Shown one piece after another: positions 61,911 to 64,000 of a stretch of 64,000 nucleotides of DNA; position 1 is the first letter of the stretch, and every line of letters starts with the position of its first letter. The translations under genes and the position numbers were made by a program. The notes under the pieces are model-generated. The model was not told the origin of the DNA and ran no database searches. It saw nothing but the letters and a program-made list of their open reading frames with translations. The DNA comes from an uncultured beta proteobacterium (lineage in GTDB: Bacteria > Pseudomonadota > Gammaproteobacteria > Burkholderiales > Burkholderiaceae_C): contig CAIVXG010000217.1 in assembly GCA_903909815.1 (NCBI GenBank), forward strand, positions 82,821-146,820, read 5' to 3'.

Positions 61911-62024
61911 CGTCATTGCGAGGAGGGAAGCGCCCCGTTGCCGCAGCACGTTCGTGCTTCGCAATGACGAATTTGAAGTGCCTGATCCACGGACATGGAT
62001 CGCTTCGCTGCGCTCGCAATGACG
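61911..62024. repeat. REP-like palindromic repeat, copy 4 (compound)
   Basis: A unit CGTCATTGCGAGGAGGGAAG ... TTCGCAATGACG (61911-61969) and a half-unit ATGGATCGCTTCGC ... CTCGCAATGACG (61995-62024) lie between the second permease and the first ATPase gene. Confidence 0.87.
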
Positions 62025-62055
62025 TGCTGTATCGTCACGTATTCAGGATGACTCA

Positions 62056-62904
62056 ATGATGAGCGCGAACGAACCGGTGCTGCTGGTGCAGGACCTGCGC
62101 GTGTCCTTTGCGAACCGCGACGGCGGGCGCAACGAGGTGGTGCGCGGCGTGTCGTTCACGCTCGGACGTGAACGCCTGGGCATCGTGGGTGAATCGGGTT
62201 CGGGCAAGTCGCAGACCGGGCGCGCCATCCTGGGCCTGACCGCCGCCGGCGGCCAGGTGAGTGCACAACGTCTCGAGTTCCACGGCACGGACTTACTCCA
62301 CTGCACGCCCCAGCAGCGGCGCGAACTGCGCGGCGGTCGCATCGCGATGGTGCTGCAGGACCCCAAGTATTCGCTCAACCCCGTGATGAGCATTGGCGAG
62401 CAGGTGGTGGAGACGCTGCGCGCCCACAGCCAGTTGTCGCGCCGCGTCGCCAAGGACAGGGCGCTGGCAGCGCTGATGGCGGTGCAGATCGACGACCCTG
62501 ATCGCGTCTTCAAGCTCTACCCGCACGAGGTCTCGGGCGGCATGGGCCAGCGCGCCATGATCGCCATGATGCTGATCGCCAACCCAGAGCTGCTGATCGC
62601 CGACGAGCCCACTTCCGCGCTGGACGTGACGGTGCAACTCGAAGTGCTCTCTGTGCTGGACGCACTGGTGCAGGAGCGCGGCATGGGGTTGATCTTCATT
62701 TCGCACGACCTGCGCCTGGTGGCCAGCTTTTGCGACCGCGTGCTGGTGATGTATGCGGGGAGAATCGTGGAAGAGATCGCGGCCAAGGACTTGGCCAACG
62801 CCAAGCATCCCTATACGCGCGGCCTGCTCAACTGCCTGCCGCAGCTGGGCCAGGACCGGCATCCACTGCCGGTATTGGATCGGCTTGAGGAGTGGGCGCT
62901 TTGA
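62056..62904 (+). CDS. dipeptide-type ABC transporter ATP-binding protein (DppD family)
   Basis: A 282-residue ATPase: Walker A GESGSGKSQT (about residues 43-52), Q-loop MVLQDPKYSLNPVM, signature VSGGMGQRAMIAMML, Walker B LLIADEPTSALDVT, switch FISHDLRLV and the Dpp/Opp C-terminal NAKHPYTRGLLNCLPQLG. The stop overlaps the start of the next ATPase. Confidence 0.93.
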   Translation: MMSANEPVLLVQDLRVSFANRDGGRNEVVRGVSFTLGRERLGIVGESGSGKSQTGRAILGLTAAGGQVSAQRLEFHGTDLLHCTPQQRRELRGGRIAMVLQDPKYSLNPVMSIGEQVVETLRAHSQLSRRVAKDRALAALMAVQIDDPDRVFKLYPHEVSGGMGQRAMIAMMLIANPELLIADEPTSALDVTVQLEVLSVLDALVQERGMGLIFISHDLRLVASFCDRVLVMYAGRIVEEIAAKDLANAKHPYTRGLLNCLPQLGQDRHPLPVLDRLEEWAL

Positions 62905-63686
62905 ACGCAGCAACCCACGCCAGCTTCGGTCTGGAGGTGAAGAGCGTGCGCGTCAACTACGACCAGTTCGTGGCCGTGGCCGACGCCAGTTTTTATGTGC
63001 AGCCAGGCGCGAGCTTCGGCATTGTGGGCGAGTCGGGTTCGGGCAAGTCCACCGTGCTGCGCGCCATCTGCGGCCTGGCGCCGATGTCCTCGGGCAGCGT
63101 GCAATTGGTCGCGTCTGCGGGCAGCGGGGCAACCCTGCCGAAGCCCGGTAGCAAGGCTTTCCGGCGCGCTGTGCAAATGGTGTTTCAGGATCCCTATGGA
63201 TCGCTGCATCCGCGCCAGACCGTGGACCGCATCCTGGCCGAGCCGCTCGCGATCCACAACGTGACTGACGCGCAGGCGCGCATAGCACGCGCGCTCGATG
63301 AAGTGGGGCTGGGCGACGGCTTTCGTTTCCGTTATCCACATCAACTCTCTGGCGGACAACGCCAACGCGTGGCGCTGGCCCGCGCGCTGATTCTGGAGCC
63401 GCAGATCCTGCTGCTGGACGAGCCGACATCGGCGCTGGATGCGTCGGTTCAGGCGGAGATTTTGAACCTGCTGGAACAACTGCGCGCACGCCGTGGCCTG
63501 ACCTTCATCATGGTGAGCCACGACCTGGGCGTGGTCACGCACCTGTGCCAGCGCCTAATGGTGATGCAGCGCGGCCAGATGGTGGAGGTGGTGGACGCCG
63601 CCGAATTGGCGCAGCACCGCGTGACGCAGGACTACACCCGTCGCTTGATGCAGGCGTCCAGCGGTTTCAAACGGGTGCCAGCGTGA
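62901..63686 (+). CDS. dipeptide-type ABC transporter ATP-binding protein (DppF family)
   Basis: A 261-residue ATPase. The TTG at 62901 is chosen because GAGGAG lies eight bases upstream; the GTG at 62892 in the track has no room for a ribosome-binding site. Motifs: Walker A GESGSGKST, Q-loop MVFQDPYGSLHPRQ, signature LSGGQRQRVALARAL, Walker B LLLDEPTSALDAS, switch MVSHDLGVV. It completes the transporter (binding protein, two permeases, two ATPases). Confidence 0.92.
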   Translation: MNAATHASFGLEVKSVRVNYDQFVAVADASFYVQPGASFGIVGESGSGKSTVLRAICGLAPMSSGSVQLVASAGSGATLPKPGSKAFRRAVQMVFQDPYGSLHPRQTVDRILAEPLAIHNVTDAQARIARALDEVGLGDGFRFRYPHQLSGGQRQRVALARALILEPQILLLDEPTSALDASVQAEILNLLEQLRARRGLTFIMVSHDLGVVTHLCQRLMVMQRGQMVEVVDAAELAQHRVTQDYTRRLMQASSGFKRVPA

Positions 63687-63864
63687 CGCGAAACGGAGTG
63701 AACCCTTGGCGCCAGGAATCGATCGCGGCTGTCGCTTCGCCGCCCGGGCGTCGCCATCGATGGCGCAGAATGCACTGAGTCGTGTAACATTCCCCACACG
63801 AGATTCGACCCCGGTTTTGAAATCTCAGACGACCTTCTTTCAACCCCCAGTGGACCTCAAAAAT

Positions 63865-64000
63865 ATGAACCTCTTTCAGAAGACGTTGGCTTCGGTCGGC
63901 ATGGTCGCGCTCACGCTGGCAAGCGCGCTCGCACAGAACCGGGAGTTGGTCGTGGGTTCCAGTGCCACCTATCGGCCATTTGCGTACGAGAACCCCAACA
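63865..64000 (+). CDS. family 3 extracellular solute-binding protein, 5' end only
   Basis: The first 45 codons are in the window (MNLFQKTLASVG). A signal peptide ending ASALAQ is followed by ELVVGSSATYRPFAYEN, the typical opening of amino-acid-type (SBP_bac_3) binding proteins. The remaining domains are outside the window. The 178-base gap before it has no visible terminator, so its link to the dpp operon is uncertain. Confidence 0.75.
   Translation, partial: MNLFQKTLASVGMVALTLASALAQNRELVVGSSATYRPFAYENPN

Overview
The window is a high-GC stretch that looks like a betaproteobacterial chromosome, most likely from the Comamonadaceae (Rhodoferax/Polaromonas-like). That assignment is inference from gene content and protein character; no 16S gene is present. 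Genes are tightly packed, many with ATGA or TGATG overlaps.

Layout. 1-2186: end of a TolQ/ExbB gene, tolR/exbD and gshA. 2248-5981: a TRAP-type periplasmic binding protein overlapping a membrane-bound GGDEF-EAL protein, with no TRAP permease genes beside it. 6041-9192: a membrane glycosyltransferase and a GtrA protein, then a convergent ChbG/HpnK-type deacetylase and a LysR regulator. 9280-12223: an L-2-haloacid dehalogenase directly followed by malate synthase G. 12247-21274 (minus strand): one lactate-use run, lutA-lutC-lutB-dld-lctP-usp-lrgA-lrgB. A divergent FadR/LldR-type regulator lies at 21430, and two TGGT-N3-ACCA operators lie between it and lutA.

22420-44101 is a complete aerobic phenylacetate (paa) island. 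Two regulators (paaX and an IclR type) come first. A branched-chain-amino-acid-type ABC transporter (livH, livM, livG, livF) leads the catabolic operon, which continues paaN, paaG, paaH, paaI, paaK, paaJ, livK, a paaF-like hydratase, paaABCDE, paaZ and paaY. Together these encode uptake, CoA activation, ring epoxidation, isomerisation to the oxepin, ring opening and beta-oxidation to acetyl-CoA and succinyl-CoA. The livF ATPase carries an N-terminal hemerythrin (HHE) domain. This is the most unusual gene architecture in the window, because the pathway's key oxygenase (PaaABCE) consumes O2.

44102-51418 is a patchwork: an IS110-family transposase remnant, an orphan bufferin-type (DUF2282) metallophore precursor with a possible ECF-sigma promoter, a second GGDEF-EAL protein with a degenerate GGDEF motif, an NmrA-like fragment, tRNA-Arg(CCG), a palindromic REP-like repeat and a PqqL-like M16 protease. 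51419-57306: an HDOD gene, then an MdlAB-type ABC exporter pair. Its first gene is cleanly split by an IS1111-group element whose long 3' non-coding end is a good bridge RNA/seekRNA candidate. 57411-64000: a small secreted protein, a dipeptide-type ABC operon with a REP-like palindrome in three of its four gaps, and the start of a family-3 solute-binding protein.

All calls were read by eye from the sequence and the ORF track; no database search was run.
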